The notes below the pieces were generated by a model, which saw nothing but the letters and a program-made list of their open reading frames with translations, was not told the DNA's origin and ran no database searches. Positions 36,312 to 45,090 of a stretch of 64,000 nucleotides of DNA are shown here, piece after piece. The position numbers and the translations under genes were made by a program. Position 1 is the stretch's first letter. Each line of letters starts with the position of its first letter. The stretch is from Salinimicrobium soli (GTDB lineage Bacteria > Bacteroidota > Bacteroidia > Flavobacteriales > Flavobacteriaceae): contig NZ_JBLUWW010000003.1 in NCBI RefSeq assembly GCF_048323655.1, forward strand, positions 558,001 to 622,000, read 5' to 3'.

Positions 36312-36402
36312 GATTCAGGTTTTTGCCTGAAATTTCTATCCCTTTTAAGAATTTTTTATGAACCCTTGTGTCGTTTATCGAGTAAATAGAGCGATTGTCG
36401 AT

Positions 36403-36410
36403 TATTTTTG
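36403..36410 (+). promoter_or_regulatory. -7 element before DUF4402 protein 2
   Basis: TATTTTTG fits TAnnTTTG and lies 62 bases before the start codon at 36472. A convincing -33 box at 19 bases was not found. It would give the second subunit its own transcript, bounded by the terminator at 36988. Confidence 0.4.
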
Positions 36411-36471
36411 TGGGAAACTTCTTCTATGTGCATATTCGCACCTGAATAATAAAATCCCTAACCCCCAAACC

Positions 36472-36966
36472 ATGAAAAAAATTACATTTATACTTTTTGC
36501 TCTTGTCGCAGGAACCGCTTTTGCACAGGAATCTGATTCTGCAATTGCTAATGCTACAGCTGATATTGTGAGCCCAATAAGTATTAATAAGGAAGTGGAC
36601 CTAACATTTGGTAAAGTGGCGAATAATACTGCTGGTACTGTTGTGGTTGCCACAGATAATTCGGTAGGAACTTCATCTCTTTCACAGATTGGAACGACTT
36701 CTCCTACAGCTGCTAGTTTTTCAGTCACTGCTGCAAAGGACTATGCGTATACAATTACTTTGCCTACGGCGGCGGTAACTCTTACAAATGTTTCTGACAA
36801 TAATGAAACAATGACAGTTGATACTTTCAAGCATGATGCAGGTGGGACTCCTAAAGGTACAGGTGCTGTTCAAACTGTTAATGTTGGTGCAACTTTAAAT
36901 GTTGGTAGTAGTCAAGCTACCGGAACTTACAGAGGTCAGTTTACAGTTTCAGTTGATTACGAATAA
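36472..36966 (+). CDS. DUF4402 protein 2, candidate major fibre subunit
   Basis: A 164-residue secreted protein: signal peptide MKKITFILFALVAGTAFAQ, then a Thr/Ala/Val-rich beta domain with DLTFGKVANNTAG and a C-terminus VGATLNVGSSQATGTYRGQFTVSVDYE. The frame is open from 36358, but only the start at 36472 gives a signal peptide. It stands out by its own promoter-like element and a strong terminator just downstream, an arrangement that usually allows high expression of a major subunit compared with the assembly genes that follow. The function as pilin is inferred. Confidence 0.75.
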   Translation: MKKITFILFALVAGTAFAQESDSAIANATADIVSPISINKEVDLTFGKVANNTAGTVVVATDNSVGTSSLSQIGTTSPTAASFSVTAAKDYAYTITLPTAAVTLTNVSDNNETMTVDTFKHDAGGTPKGTGAVQTVNVGATLNVGSSQATGTYRGQFTVSVDYE

Positions 36967-36987
36967 AATATCTTTGATGATATGTCT

Positions 36988-37017
36988 AAAACGCCGCCCG
37001 CTGTGGCGGCGTTTTTT
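36988..37017 (+). terminator. Strong terminator after DUF4402 protein 2
   Basis: ACGCCGCC (36991-36998) and GGCGGCGT (37005-37012) form a GC-rich stem followed by a T-run, inside the otherwise co-oriented cluster. It would separate the candidate major subunit from the downstream assembly genes. Confidence 0.87.
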
Positions 37018-37053
37018 AGTTTCGCCCGTTTCCATTAACTTACTGTTCCAGCC

Positions 37054-37545
37054 ATGGATAAACTGATTTTAATATTGCTTCTGTTCTTATCCTCCCAGAT
37101 CTTTGGGCAGGCTTCTGCAACGGCAGTGGTGAATACCCGCGCTACCGTAGTTGATCCAATTGAGATCGAGAAGACCGTGGATCTGGATTTTGGAAACGTG
37201 ATAAGCGCATACAACGCAGGACAGGTTGTCCTCTCCCCTGATGGGTCCAGAGTGGCTTACGGAGTTCAACTTTCCAATTCTCTTCCCGGTACTGTTAATC
37301 CGGCTGAAGCAGTAGTGACCCATGGGAACAATAATTATTCTATCACTCTTCCGGAAAGTTTTGTTTTATACAATGAGAGCGATCCAAATCAGGTATTGAT
37401 CATAGATGATTTTCAAGTTGATCCTCTAAAAGGAGAACTTCAGGACGTTCTAAGGATTGGAGCTACTTTAAATCTTCATGCGAATCAGCTATCGGGTTAT
37501 TATACCAATTCATCGGGATTTAATGTGACGGTTTCCTATAATTAA
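37054..37545 (+). CDS. DUF4402 protein 3, putative minor subunit
   Basis: A 163-residue secreted protein: signal peptide (residues 1-18, LILLLFLSSQIFGQ), N-terminal hydrophobic strand SATAVVNTRATVVDPIEI, then DLDFGNVISAYNAGQVVLSPDG and a C-terminus with IGATLNLHANQLSGYYTN and VTVSYN. It shares the same end pattern as the other three DUF4402 proteins. It follows the terminator at 36988 and precedes the chaperone gene by 84 bp, so its transcription may come from read-through or its own weak promoter. Confidence 0.72.
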   Translation: MDKLILILLLFLSSQIFGQASATAVVNTRATVVDPIEIEKTVDLDFGNVISAYNAGQVVLSPDGSRVAYGVQLSNSLPGTVNPAEAVVTHGNNNYSITLPESFVLYNESDPNQVLIIDDFQVDPLKGELQDVLRIGATLNLHANQLSGYYTNSSGFNVTVSYN

Positions 37546-37629
37546 AAATTTAATATTTCTTTAACATACTGATCCTTATTTAGTAAATTTGAAATCAGTT
37601 AAGAAATCACCAAAATCAGCCCCCAGGAA

Positions 37630-38451
37630 ATGACCAAAAAATTACTTTCCCTCCCCTTTTTCCTATTTATCTTATTTTCAAGTTTCTCATTTGCGCAAGG
37701 TGATCTGATGATCATGCCGAAACGACTGGTGTTTGACGGCTCACAACGTTCCCAGGAAATAAATCTGGCGAATACAGGTAGGGATACGGCCGTGTATGCT
37801 ATCTCCTTTGTTAATTATGAAATGACCGAAGATGGCAGTTTTAAAGAAATCAGAGATCCACAAGAAGGGCAGCGTTTTGCTACTGATTTTTTGCGGTATT
37901 TTCCCAGAAGGGTGACGCTTGCCCCAAATGAAGCCCAGGTGATAAGGGTGCAACTTACCCGTACCGGAAACCTGGAAGATGGCGAATATCGTTCTCATAT
38001 GTATTTCAGAGCAGTCGAAGAACAAACTGCTTTAGGAACAGAGGAAGAAGCGGATAGCGAAGGAATTTCTATTAATATTAAAACTGTTTTTGGAATAAGT
38101 ATCCCTGTTATTATCAGGCATGGAAAATCTACAACAAAAATAGAGCTAACAGATATACAGCTTGATTCATCGGGTTCACAACCCATACTTTCATTGGCCA
38201 TCAATCGCAGTGGAAATATGTCAGTCTATGGAGATCTTAAAGCAGAATATATTTCTCCGGAAGGAAAGGAAATAGAAGTGGGTCTTGTAAAAGGTATATC
38301 AGTGTATACCCCGAACTCTAAAAGGAACTTCTCTTTTGGACTAAGTTTTCCTGAAGAGGTTGATCTTTCAGGAGGAAAGTTGAGGGTGACCTACACATCT
38401 GACAAAGGGGAAGTTTTAGCTATTGCCGAAAAAAACCTGCTGAGGGAATAG
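37630..38451 (+). CDS. PapD-like periplasmic fimbrial chaperone
   Basis: A 273-residue exported protein: signal peptide (residues 1-22, SFSFAQ), then an N-terminal domain with the chaperone pattern LMIMPKRLVFDGSQRSQEI followed by LANTGRDTAVYAIS, and RYFPRRVTLAPNEAQVIRVQL, where Arg and the PxxxQxxR segment match the subunit-binding strand of PapD-type chaperones. A second immunoglobulin-like domain follows (about 160-273). Such chaperones donate a strand to fibre subunits. It is located between the DUF4402 genes and the usher-like gene, separated from the next gene by 1 bp. Confidence 0.8.
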   Translation: MTKKLLSLPFFLFILFSSFSFAQGDLMIMPKRLVFDGSQRSQEINLANTGRDTAVYAISFVNYEMTEDGSFKEIRDPQEGQRFATDFLRYFPRRVTLAPNEAQVIRVQLTRTGNLEDGEYRSHMYFRAVEEQTALGTEEEADSEGISINIKTVFGISIPVIIRHGKSTTKIELTDIQLDSSGSQPILSLAINRSGNMSVYGDLKAEYISPEGKEIEVGLVKGISVYTPNSKRNFSFGLSFPEEVDLSGGKLRVTYTSDKGEVLAIAEKNLLRE

Positions 38452-38452
38452 T

Positions 38453-41400
38453 ATGCAAAAAAAGCTTTCCATATTCCTCCTTTTTTCAACTACCTTATTC
38501 CTGCTTGCTGGTATCAGTGGTGCCACTGCCCAGACCGTGCGTTCCACGAATGCAGCTGGAAACTGGTACGATGCCGTTTGGGATACGGCACCTACAGTAG
38601 TGGATGACGTGGAAGTGGACCATACTATTATTGTGCCCAATGGGGAGACAGTAGAAGTAAATAATCTCCACGTTGGTTCAAAGGGAAAGCTACAGGTTTA
38701 TGGAAATCTGATCATTAACGGAAATGTTACCATGGCTAATAATTCTCCCGAGTTTTCCATGTTCTCTTCAGCTGTTGTGGTAGTTTACGGAAATTTCAAT
38801 GCCTCTAACAAAATAGACATCTCTGTTTCAAGTTACCTTATAATTCACGGAAACTTTACAAAAGATGGAGCCAGTAACCAGGGAGATCTTTCCGTAGACA
38901 ATGGGAATATTTACATTTTTGGGGAGGTTGACCCAAACTGGACCGAATTACAAACTTGTGGAGGGAGCTATGATGGTACAACTACTACAACCGGTGAACC
39001 CTGTGATTATGGTACTGAAGAAGATTACCTGAATAACCAGGAAACCATTCCTCCGGAACTTCAGGAGTTGATCACCTGTTTTAGTATTACAAAACTTGAA
39101 GATGTCAATGCCTGTGAAGCTTCAAATGTTACATGGACTATTGATCCCATTGCAAACGTAAGTTATGAATGGCAAGGAAAAAATGTGGACGCTTCATGGT
39201 CCACTATTCCCGGTGCAGATTCTAATACCCTTACTCTAAGTTCGGTCACGACGGCTTTCTCTGGAAGGAAGTACAGAGTAGTCTTGCGTTCTACAGATAC
39301 TTCTATCAACTGTAAAGTAGGTGTCTCCAATGCGGCTACACTTACAGTATATCCCAATGATTTTAAAATGGGGGCTATTACTGGAGACAATTCTATATGT
39401 TATACTTCAGGATCAGAGTACACCTATAGTATTCCGGAAGTTCCAGGAATTAAAAGTTACAGTTGGAACATTCCTGCAGGCTGGACAATCACCTCTGGAG
39501 CCGGTACAAGTACCATAACCCTGGCTCCAGATTCCACTCCCGGGGTAAAGACTATAGAAGTTACTGCCACTCCTCTTTGTGGTGAAAGCAAAATAGCAAG
39601 TCTTGACGTCTATATTAATGACTTCATAACAGGTCCCATTACCGGGGAAACTTCTATTTGTTATTCAGAAGGCACTACTTATACCTATAGTATTCCTGAA
39701 GTAACTGATGTGGATACGTACCAATGGACTATACCTACGGGTTGGACAATATCTTCCGGGTCAAATTCTAATACTATTACGGTAATTCCTGATGCCGCTT
39801 CCGGAGATAAAAGTTTATCCGTTACAGCAACAAATCTCTGTGGAGTCAGCAATACTGCCAGCCTGGGTGTAAAAGTGATGATTCCTGACTTTACCATTGA
39901 ACCTATTGACGGGGAACCTTCAATTTGTTATTCAGAAGGCACTCCTTATACCTATAGTATTCCTGAAGTAACTGATGTGGACACGTACCAATGGACAATA
40001 CCTACAGGTTGGACAATATCTTCCGGATCAAATTCTAATATCATTACGGTAATTCCTGATGCCGCTTCCGGAGATAAAAGTATATCAGTTACCGCAACCA
40101 ACCTCTGTGGAGTCAGTAACATAGTTAGTCTTGATATAAATGTGGAGATTCCCGGAGTATGGACCGGTTTACTGGATTCTGATTGGAATATCGCCAGCAA
40201 TTGGAGTTGCAATCTCATTCCTGATAATACTACCAATGTTCTTATACCTGCCGGAACCCCGAATAATCCTGTGATCTATACCGGCACAAATGCTTTGTCA
40301 AATGACCTTCAAATAGAAAGTGGAGTTATACTTACTGTTCTCCAGGATCTGCAGATCAGTGGTGATCTTATTGCTGCCGGTCTCATTAATGCCGAAAACG
40401 GAAGTCTTTCTTTTACAGGAAGCAGTGTACAAAATATTCCATCCGGAGCTTTTGAAAATAACAGGATAAAGAATTTACAGGTAAATAATTCCGCTGGAGT
40501 AAATAATCAGGCAGAGCTTGAAATCACAGGTATTTTAAAAGTTGCTTCCGGAATCTTTTCGACCGGCGATCTTGTAACCCTAATTTCAGATGCTTCAGGA
40601 ACTGCTTTGATCGATGGCAGCGGCAAGGGGCAGATCACAGGCACTTTAAAGATGCAGCGTTTTCTGGATCCTGCCTTTGGATATAAATATTTCAGCTCTC
40701 CTTTCTCAAATTCTGTGGTGGGAGATTTTTCTTCCTATGTTGATCTTTCCGCAGCTTTTCCGCAGGTATTTAAATATAATGAGAACAGGGAAGATTCCCA
40801 GGGAAATGATGCGACAGGCTGGGAAGTCTACACTTCTTCGGCTGCCCCTCTGGAAGTGGGGAAAGGCTATGCTTTTAACTTCGGAAATTCTTCCGCAGCA
40901 AAAACAGTGGAATTATCCGGCACTGTCAATAATGGGGACGTAAGTCTTCTTCTCGAGAACCATAACGGGTTCTATACAAAAGGATTTAACCTGGTTGGAA
41001 ACCCCTACCCTTCTCCTATCGACTGGAATTCCGCAGGCTGGACCAAGCAAAATATTGACGACGCAATTTATTTTTTTACGGCAGGAAGTGAACAATACAC
41101 CGGCATTTATACATCTTTTGTGAACGGAATTTCAAGCAGTGATGGCAAGGCTACAAGCATTATTCCGTCCATGCAGGGCTTCTTTGTAAAAGTGAGTGAT
41201 GGATATACTTCGGGAACTTTAGGAATGACCAATGCTGTAAGGTCTCTTGACGCTACACAGGCTTTTCTTAAGAGCAGTAACAGATCAAAAGAACAGAAAC
41301 TGCTACGCCTCTACGGCGGTTTTGATGGTGAAGCCCGGGAGGATGCGCTGGTGATCTATTTTCCGGCTTTTGCCAAACCGGAATTCGAAACCAAACTGGA

Positions 41401-41983
41401 TGCACATAAAATGATGAATACTGATAATGCCGTTCCAAGCATTTACAGTATTAGTAAGGACAATAAAGAGCTTTCTATTAATGCCCTTTCCCTGGAGACA
41501 GAAACAGTTGTAAAGATCCCGCTTGGAGTACAAGCCGAAAGAGCTGGCCGAATGTATTTTAAAATGGCTAACCTTCCGGATCTTGCAAGGGAAATGCACT
41601 ATTATTTGATAGATCTTCAAAAGAAGAAAAGCCTTGATCTCTCTAAAGATCCTGTCTATTCTTTTACTATTGAAAAAGGTATTCACAATCAACGTTTCCA
41701 GCTAATGATCTCCTCACAAACTGTAGCGGATCCAGCGATTGTTTTTGATGAACCTTTTAGAGTAAAGATAGATGCTTCAGGAATTGGGGTGCAACTTTTC
41801 CTTGAAAAAGGGCAACTGGCACATATCCAAAAAGCGAATATTTCAGGACAAATTTTGGAAAGCAAAACAGGTTCCGGTTACGAAGAGATCAGGTTTGATA
41901 ATACCGGAAGTGAAGGTATGTATTTCGTGATCCTGGATATTTCCGGCAGACGGTATACCAAAAAAGTAATAATTAAAAAGTAG
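38453..41983 (+). CDS. Large T9SS-sorted surface protein with PKD-like repeats
   Basis: An 1176-residue secreted protein in the middle of the cluster. Residues 1-25 are a signal peptide (ISGATAQ). An N-terminal beta-helix-like region follows (about 30-165, with TVEVNNLHVGSKGKLQVYGN), then a PKD/immunoglobulin region of three Cys-bearing repeats (about 295-565), each with (N/T/P)SICY, YTYSIPEV and WTI(T/S)SG. The rest includes a stretch with a lectin-like flavour, and residues 1110-1176 form a type IX secretion A-type sorting domain (GMYFVILDISGRRYTKKVIIKK). The repeats at codons about 400-470 and 489-560 are near copies. I infer a surface adhesin that rides with the fibre system but leaves by T9SS. 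Confidence 0.75.
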   Translation: MQKKLSIFLLFSTTLFLLAGISGATAQTVRSTNAAGNWYDAVWDTAPTVVDDVEVDHTIIVPNGETVEVNNLHVGSKGKLQVYGNLIINGNVTMANNSPEFSMFSSAVVVVYGNFNASNKIDISVSSYLIIHGNFTKDGASNQGDLSVDNGNIYIFGEVDPNWTELQTCGGSYDGTTTTTGEPCDYGTEEDYLNNQETIPPELQELITCFSITKLEDVNACEASNVTWTIDPIANVSYEWQGKNVDASWSTIPGADSNTLTLSSVTTAFSGRKYRVVLRSTDTSINCKVGVSNAATLTVYPNDFKMGAITGDNSICYTSGSEYTYSIPEVPGIKSYSWNIPAGWTITSGAGTSTITLAPDSTPGVKTIEVTATPLCGESKIASLDVYINDFITGPITGETSICYSEGTTYTYSIPEVTDVDTYQWTIPTGWTISSGSNSNTITVIPDAASGDKSLSVTATNLCGVSNTASLGVKVMIPDFTIEPIDGEPSICYSEGTPYTYSIPEVTDVDTYQWTIPTGWTISSGSNSNIITVIPDAASGDKSISVTATNLCGVSNIVSLDINVEIPGVWTGLLDSDWNIASNWSCNLIPDNTTNVLIPAGTPNNPVIYTGTNALSNDLQIESGVILTVLQDLQISGDLIAAGLINAENGSLSFTGSSVQNIPSGAFENNRIKNLQVNNSAGVNNQAELEITGILKVASGIFSTGDLVTLISDASGTALIDGSGKGQITGTLKMQRFLDPAFGYKYFSSPFSNSVVGDFSSYVDLSAAFPQVFKYNENREDSQGNDATGWEVYTSSAAPLEVGKGYAFNFGNSSAAKTVELSGTVNNGDVSLLLENHNGFYTKGFNLVGNPYPSPIDWNSAGWTKQNIDDAIYFFTAGSEQYTGIYTSFVNGISSSDGKATSIIPSMQGFFVKVSDGYTSGTLGMTNAVRSLDATQAFLKSSNRSKEQKLLRLYGGFDGEAREDALVIYFPAFAKPEFETKLDAHKMMNTDNAVPSIYSISKDNKELSINALSLETETVVKIPLGVQAERAGRMYFKMANLPDLAREMHYYLIDLQKKKSLDLSKDPVYSFTIEKGIHNQRFQLMISSQTVADPAIVFDEPFRVKIDASGIGVQLFLEKGQLAHIQKANISGQILESKTGSGYEEIRFDNTGSEGMYFVILDISGRRYTKKVIIKK
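39641..40140 (+). repeat. Recent tandem duplication of a PKD-like repeat (267-bp period)
   Basis: A segment around 39651-39860 recurs at 39918-40127 with only scattered single-base changes and a 267-bp (89-codon) shift, e.g. the shared TTGTTATTCAGAAGGCACT at 39658 and 39925. An older, more diverged copy precedes it from about 39380. The near identity implies a recent duplication or gene conversion within the large surface protein gene. Confidence 0.85.
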
Positions 41984-41991
41984 CAGAAAAG

Positions 41992-42498
41992 ATGAAACCA
42001 AATTTCCGATTTCCTTCGTTTTTGATCGCTTTCCTGCTTTTTATGTTGGTTCAAACAGCTATTGCCCAGGAGAAACCACCTATTCCTATAACAGTGGAAG
42101 TAAATACCTCTCAAAACCTCAATTTTGGATCCTTTACGGTTGGAGTTACGGGTGGCACAGTGAGTGTAGATTATAACAGTACCAGGACCTCTACCGGTGA
42201 TGTTTTTGAGTTAAATATGGGAGCAAGCCCTTCTGCAGCGCTTTTTGATGTTACCGCGAATCCGGGAACTATAATACAGATCAGTGCACCTACTAATATT
42301 CCGCTTACAGGGTCAAACGGAGGAGTGATCTATTTGGATATTAATAGTTTTAGTACGGGCCAGTTGTTTATCAGTACCGCTACCCCGCCTAACGTGAATT
42401 CGGTTTATGTGGGAGGAACGCTCACTATCCCGGCCAATACCAATAACCTTCCCGGACAGTACAACGGAAACTTCACATTAACCTTTATCCATCAATAG
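41992..42498 (+). CDS. DUF4402 protein 4, putative minor or tip subunit
   Basis: A 168-residue secreted protein: long signal peptide (residues 1-25, LVQTAIAQ), Pro-rich start of the mature chain (EKPPIPITVEV), QNLNFGSFTVGVTGG and a C-terminus VGGTLTIPANTNNLPGQYNGNFTLTFIHQ. It is the most divergent of the four: it ends TFIHQ, lacking the terminal Tyr-Asn of copies 1 and 3. It lies 8 bp after the surface protein and 7 bp before the usher-like gene, so it is part of the same transcript. Confidence 0.72.
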   Translation: MKPNFRFPSFLIAFLLFMLVQTAIAQEKPPIPITVEVNTSQNLNFGSFTVGVTGGTVSVDYNSTRTSTGDVFELNMGASPSAALFDVTANPGTIIQISAPTNIPLTGSNGGVIYLDINSFSTGQLFISTATPPNVNSVYVGGTLTIPANTNNLPGQYNGNFTLTFIHQ

Positions 42499-42505
42499 AA
42501 GATTA

Positions 42506-45085
42506 ATGGAGAATTCTCTTTTGCGCATCCTGGATCGGTATTTAAAAACCCATTTTCTTCCTGCATTTCTATTATTCTTTTCCTGTTTCGTCGTGATAGC
42601 GCAAGATGATCTTCCTGAATATGATGAACTGAATGTGGAAATGACTATTCCTGATCTGGGAATGATGGAAATACCAATTGCCATCAAAGGAGAAGATGCC
42701 TTTATTCCTGTTGAGACACTTTTTAACCGGTTAAAAATCAAGAATACGAGGACAGGTTCCGGACTGGAGGGATTCATCATCCATCCGGACTCCACTTATC
42801 AAATAGACCTTCAGGCGAACAGGATCAGCTTCAAAAATGAGAGTTTTTCGATAAATAATTCAGATTACATTCAAACTCCCGAGGCGTTGTACCTGCGTTC
42901 TGATCTCTTCGGAAAAGCTTTTGGGTTGGACACACAGTTTTCTTTCCGAAGCCTTTCCGTAAAGCTGGTTACAGATAAAGAGTTACCCGTAATTAAAGAG
43001 ATGCGTTTAAAAAAGCTGCGGGAAAATATGAATCAGGTGAGAGGAATAGTTCAACCTGATACCACGATCTCCCGGGAATTTTACTTTTTTGAAGCCGGTA
43101 GCCTGGACTGGGGAGTCATTACTACTCAAAATTCGCAACTTCAAAATGACAATCGGTTTACCTTAGGACTGGGAACTATGTTCCTGGGAGGGGAGACAAA
43201 TTTGATTCTGAATTATTCTTCCAGGGTTCCTTTCGAATCCAGAAACCAGTTCTACCAGTGGCGTTATATCAATAATGACAGCCGCTTCTTAAAACAAATT
43301 ACTGCCGGAAGGATCTTCAGCGGTGCGACATCCTCCCTTTTTGCACCGGTCTCGGGAGTGCAGATAAGTAACAGTCCTTTTCAGAACAGGCGTTCTTTTG
43401 GGACCTATGTGATGACGGACTATACAGATCCCCGGTGGACAGTCGAGCTTTATGTTAATAACGTGCTGGTCGACTTTACAGAAGCAGATGCTTCTGGATT
43501 TTATTCCTTTGACGTGCCTCTTATGTACGGAAACACCGGTGTGAGACTCAAATTCTATGGTCCCTACGGAGAAGAACGGGTTGAGGAGCGAATGATCAAT
43601 ATTCCGTACAATTTCGTTCCGAAGAATGAGCTGGAGTATACCATTAGTGCGGGGATAGTTGAAAATGACGATCTCGACAGATTTTCCAGGGCCAATGTAA
43701 ATTATGGGATCAGCAATGCCATCACTGTTGGTGCTGGAGCCGAGTATCTTTCTGGCCTGGAATCTGAAGAAGTTATGCCATTTGTAAATACATCGGTTCG
43801 GGTTGCTTCAAATCTACTTTTTAGCGGAGAATACATGTACGGCGTGAAAGGAGAAGCCATTTTGAATTACCGTACGCCGAAAAATCTGCAGGTGGAATTG
43901 AATTACGTGAACTACGATAAAGATCAGACGTCTATAAATTACAACTATCTGGAGGAGCGAAAGATCAGTCTTTCCTCTCCCATTCGCACCAAAAACTTTT
44001 CGCTGTATACCCGCTTCAGTTTGAACCAGATCATCATGCCTGCTACCGAATTCACTACCGCACAGTTGCTGCTGTCCGGAGCTGTATTGGGAGTAAGTAC
44101 GAACCTTACCACGTATGGGATCTACAACGACCGTTTGAAGGATCCGACCATCTATAGTTCTCTTTCTCAAACCTATCGCCTGCCCTATAAATTACTTTTT
44201 TCACCACAGCTGCAGTACGATTTCAGTAATTCTCGATTCAACAATATAATTGCTGAACTGGAACGGCCGGTGCTGGATCGCGGTTTTCTTAACCTGGCCT
44301 ATGAACACAATTTTCTTCGGAAGGCCCATATCTTCGAAATTGGATTCCGGTACAACCTGAATTTTGCTCAAACCTCTTTTACTTCCCGCTTCGGAAATCA
44401 GAATACTTCTCTTGTACAATCTGCCCGTGGAAGTTTAATGCTGGACGATAACACGGGTTATGTTTTGGCCAGTGACCGTACAGCCATGTCAAAAGCAGCT
44501 CTCAATCTTATTCCTTTTCTGGATTATAATGCAAATGGCAAAAAAGATCCAATGGAACCCGGTGTGGAAGGACTCGAACTTAAGACCAGGATGGGGAAAG
44601 TCAGCTATAATGAGGACCGCACGATCCTTCGCATTACCGAATTACAACCATACATTGATCTCATTTTAGAGGTTGATCCGGTGAGTCTCGATAACATCGC
44701 CTGGAAGATCAGTAATCCGAAGATCATGGTTGAAACGGTTCCGAATAAATTCCAGGACATTTATGTACCCGTGGAAGTTCTGGGAGAAGTTGGCGGGATG
44801 GTTTATCTTGAAAAGAATGAAGCGCTCCAGGGACAGGGCCGAATTATCATCAATATTTTCGATTCAAATGGGCAACGAGCTGCCCGTATTCTAAGTGAAT
44901 CGGACGGTTATTTCACATTCCTCGGACTCAAACCCGGTTCCTATACCGCTCGTATAGATCGGGAACAATTAACAAATCTCGACTATACTTCCGCTCCTTC
45001 TGAAATTTCTTTTGAGATCAAAGTTGATCAGTACGGTGATATTGTTGATACTCTTGAGTTCATCCTGAAAGAGGACCAAAAATAG
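42506..45085 (+). CDS. Usher-like outer-membrane protein
   Basis: An 859-residue exported protein (signal peptide ending VVIAQ). After an N-terminal region (about 30-200) comes a barrel-like stretch of amphipathic strands. The middle part resembles the usher plug and its surroundings: PRWTVELYVNNVLVDFTEADASGFYSFDVP and then YGNTGVRLKFYGPYGEE, which matches the usher pattern of a beta-sandwich with VxVYVNG and GxFxLxDLP. Residues about 680-730 hold a calcium-binding-type DYNANGKKDPMEPG segment, and the C-terminus has a carboxypeptidase-regulatory-like domain (GYFTFLGLKPGSYTARI). It is 859 residues, similar to classical ushers (about 800). I infer export and assembly of the DUF4402 subunits. 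Confidence 0.7.
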   Translation: MENSLLRILDRYLKTHFLPAFLLFFSCFVVIAQDDLPEYDELNVEMTIPDLGMMEIPIAIKGEDAFIPVETLFNRLKIKNTRTGSGLEGFIIHPDSTYQIDLQANRISFKNESFSINNSDYIQTPEALYLRSDLFGKAFGLDTQFSFRSLSVKLVTDKELPVIKEMRLKKLRENMNQVRGIVQPDTTISREFYFFEAGSLDWGVITTQNSQLQNDNRFTLGLGTMFLGGETNLILNYSSRVPFESRNQFYQWRYINNDSRFLKQITAGRIFSGATSSLFAPVSGVQISNSPFQNRRSFGTYVMTDYTDPRWTVELYVNNVLVDFTEADASGFYSFDVPLMYGNTGVRLKFYGPYGEERVEERMINIPYNFVPKNELEYTISAGIVENDDLDRFSRANVNYGISNAITVGAGAEYLSGLESEEVMPFVNTSVRVASNLLFSGEYMYGVKGEAILNYRTPKNLQVELNYVNYDKDQTSINYNYLEERKISLSSPIRTKNFSLYTRFSLNQIIMPATEFTTAQLLLSGAVLGVSTNLTTYGIYNDRLKDPTIYSSLSQTYRLPYKLLFSPQLQYDFSNSRFNNIIAELERPVLDRGFLNLAYEHNFLRKAHIFEIGFRYNLNFAQTSFTSRFGNQNTSLVQSARGSLMLDDNTGYVLASDRTAMSKAALNLIPFLDYNANGKKDPMEPGVEGLELKTRMGKVSYNEDRTILRITELQPYIDLILEVDPVSLDNIAWKISNPKIMVETVPNKFQDIYVPVEVLGEVGGMVYLEKNEALQGQGRIIINIFDSNGQRAARILSESDGYFTFLGLKPGSYTARIDREQLTNLDYTSAPSEISFEIKVDQYGDIVDTLEFILKEDQK

Positions 45086-45090
45086 CTTTT

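Noticed and set aside
39163..40236. Antisense open frames across the PKD-like repeat region of the large surface protein
   Set aside because: They are opposite-strand shadows of the repeated, Ser/Thr-rich surface protein; they share the same C-terminus because of the DNA duplication, and they have no start context or family resemblance.
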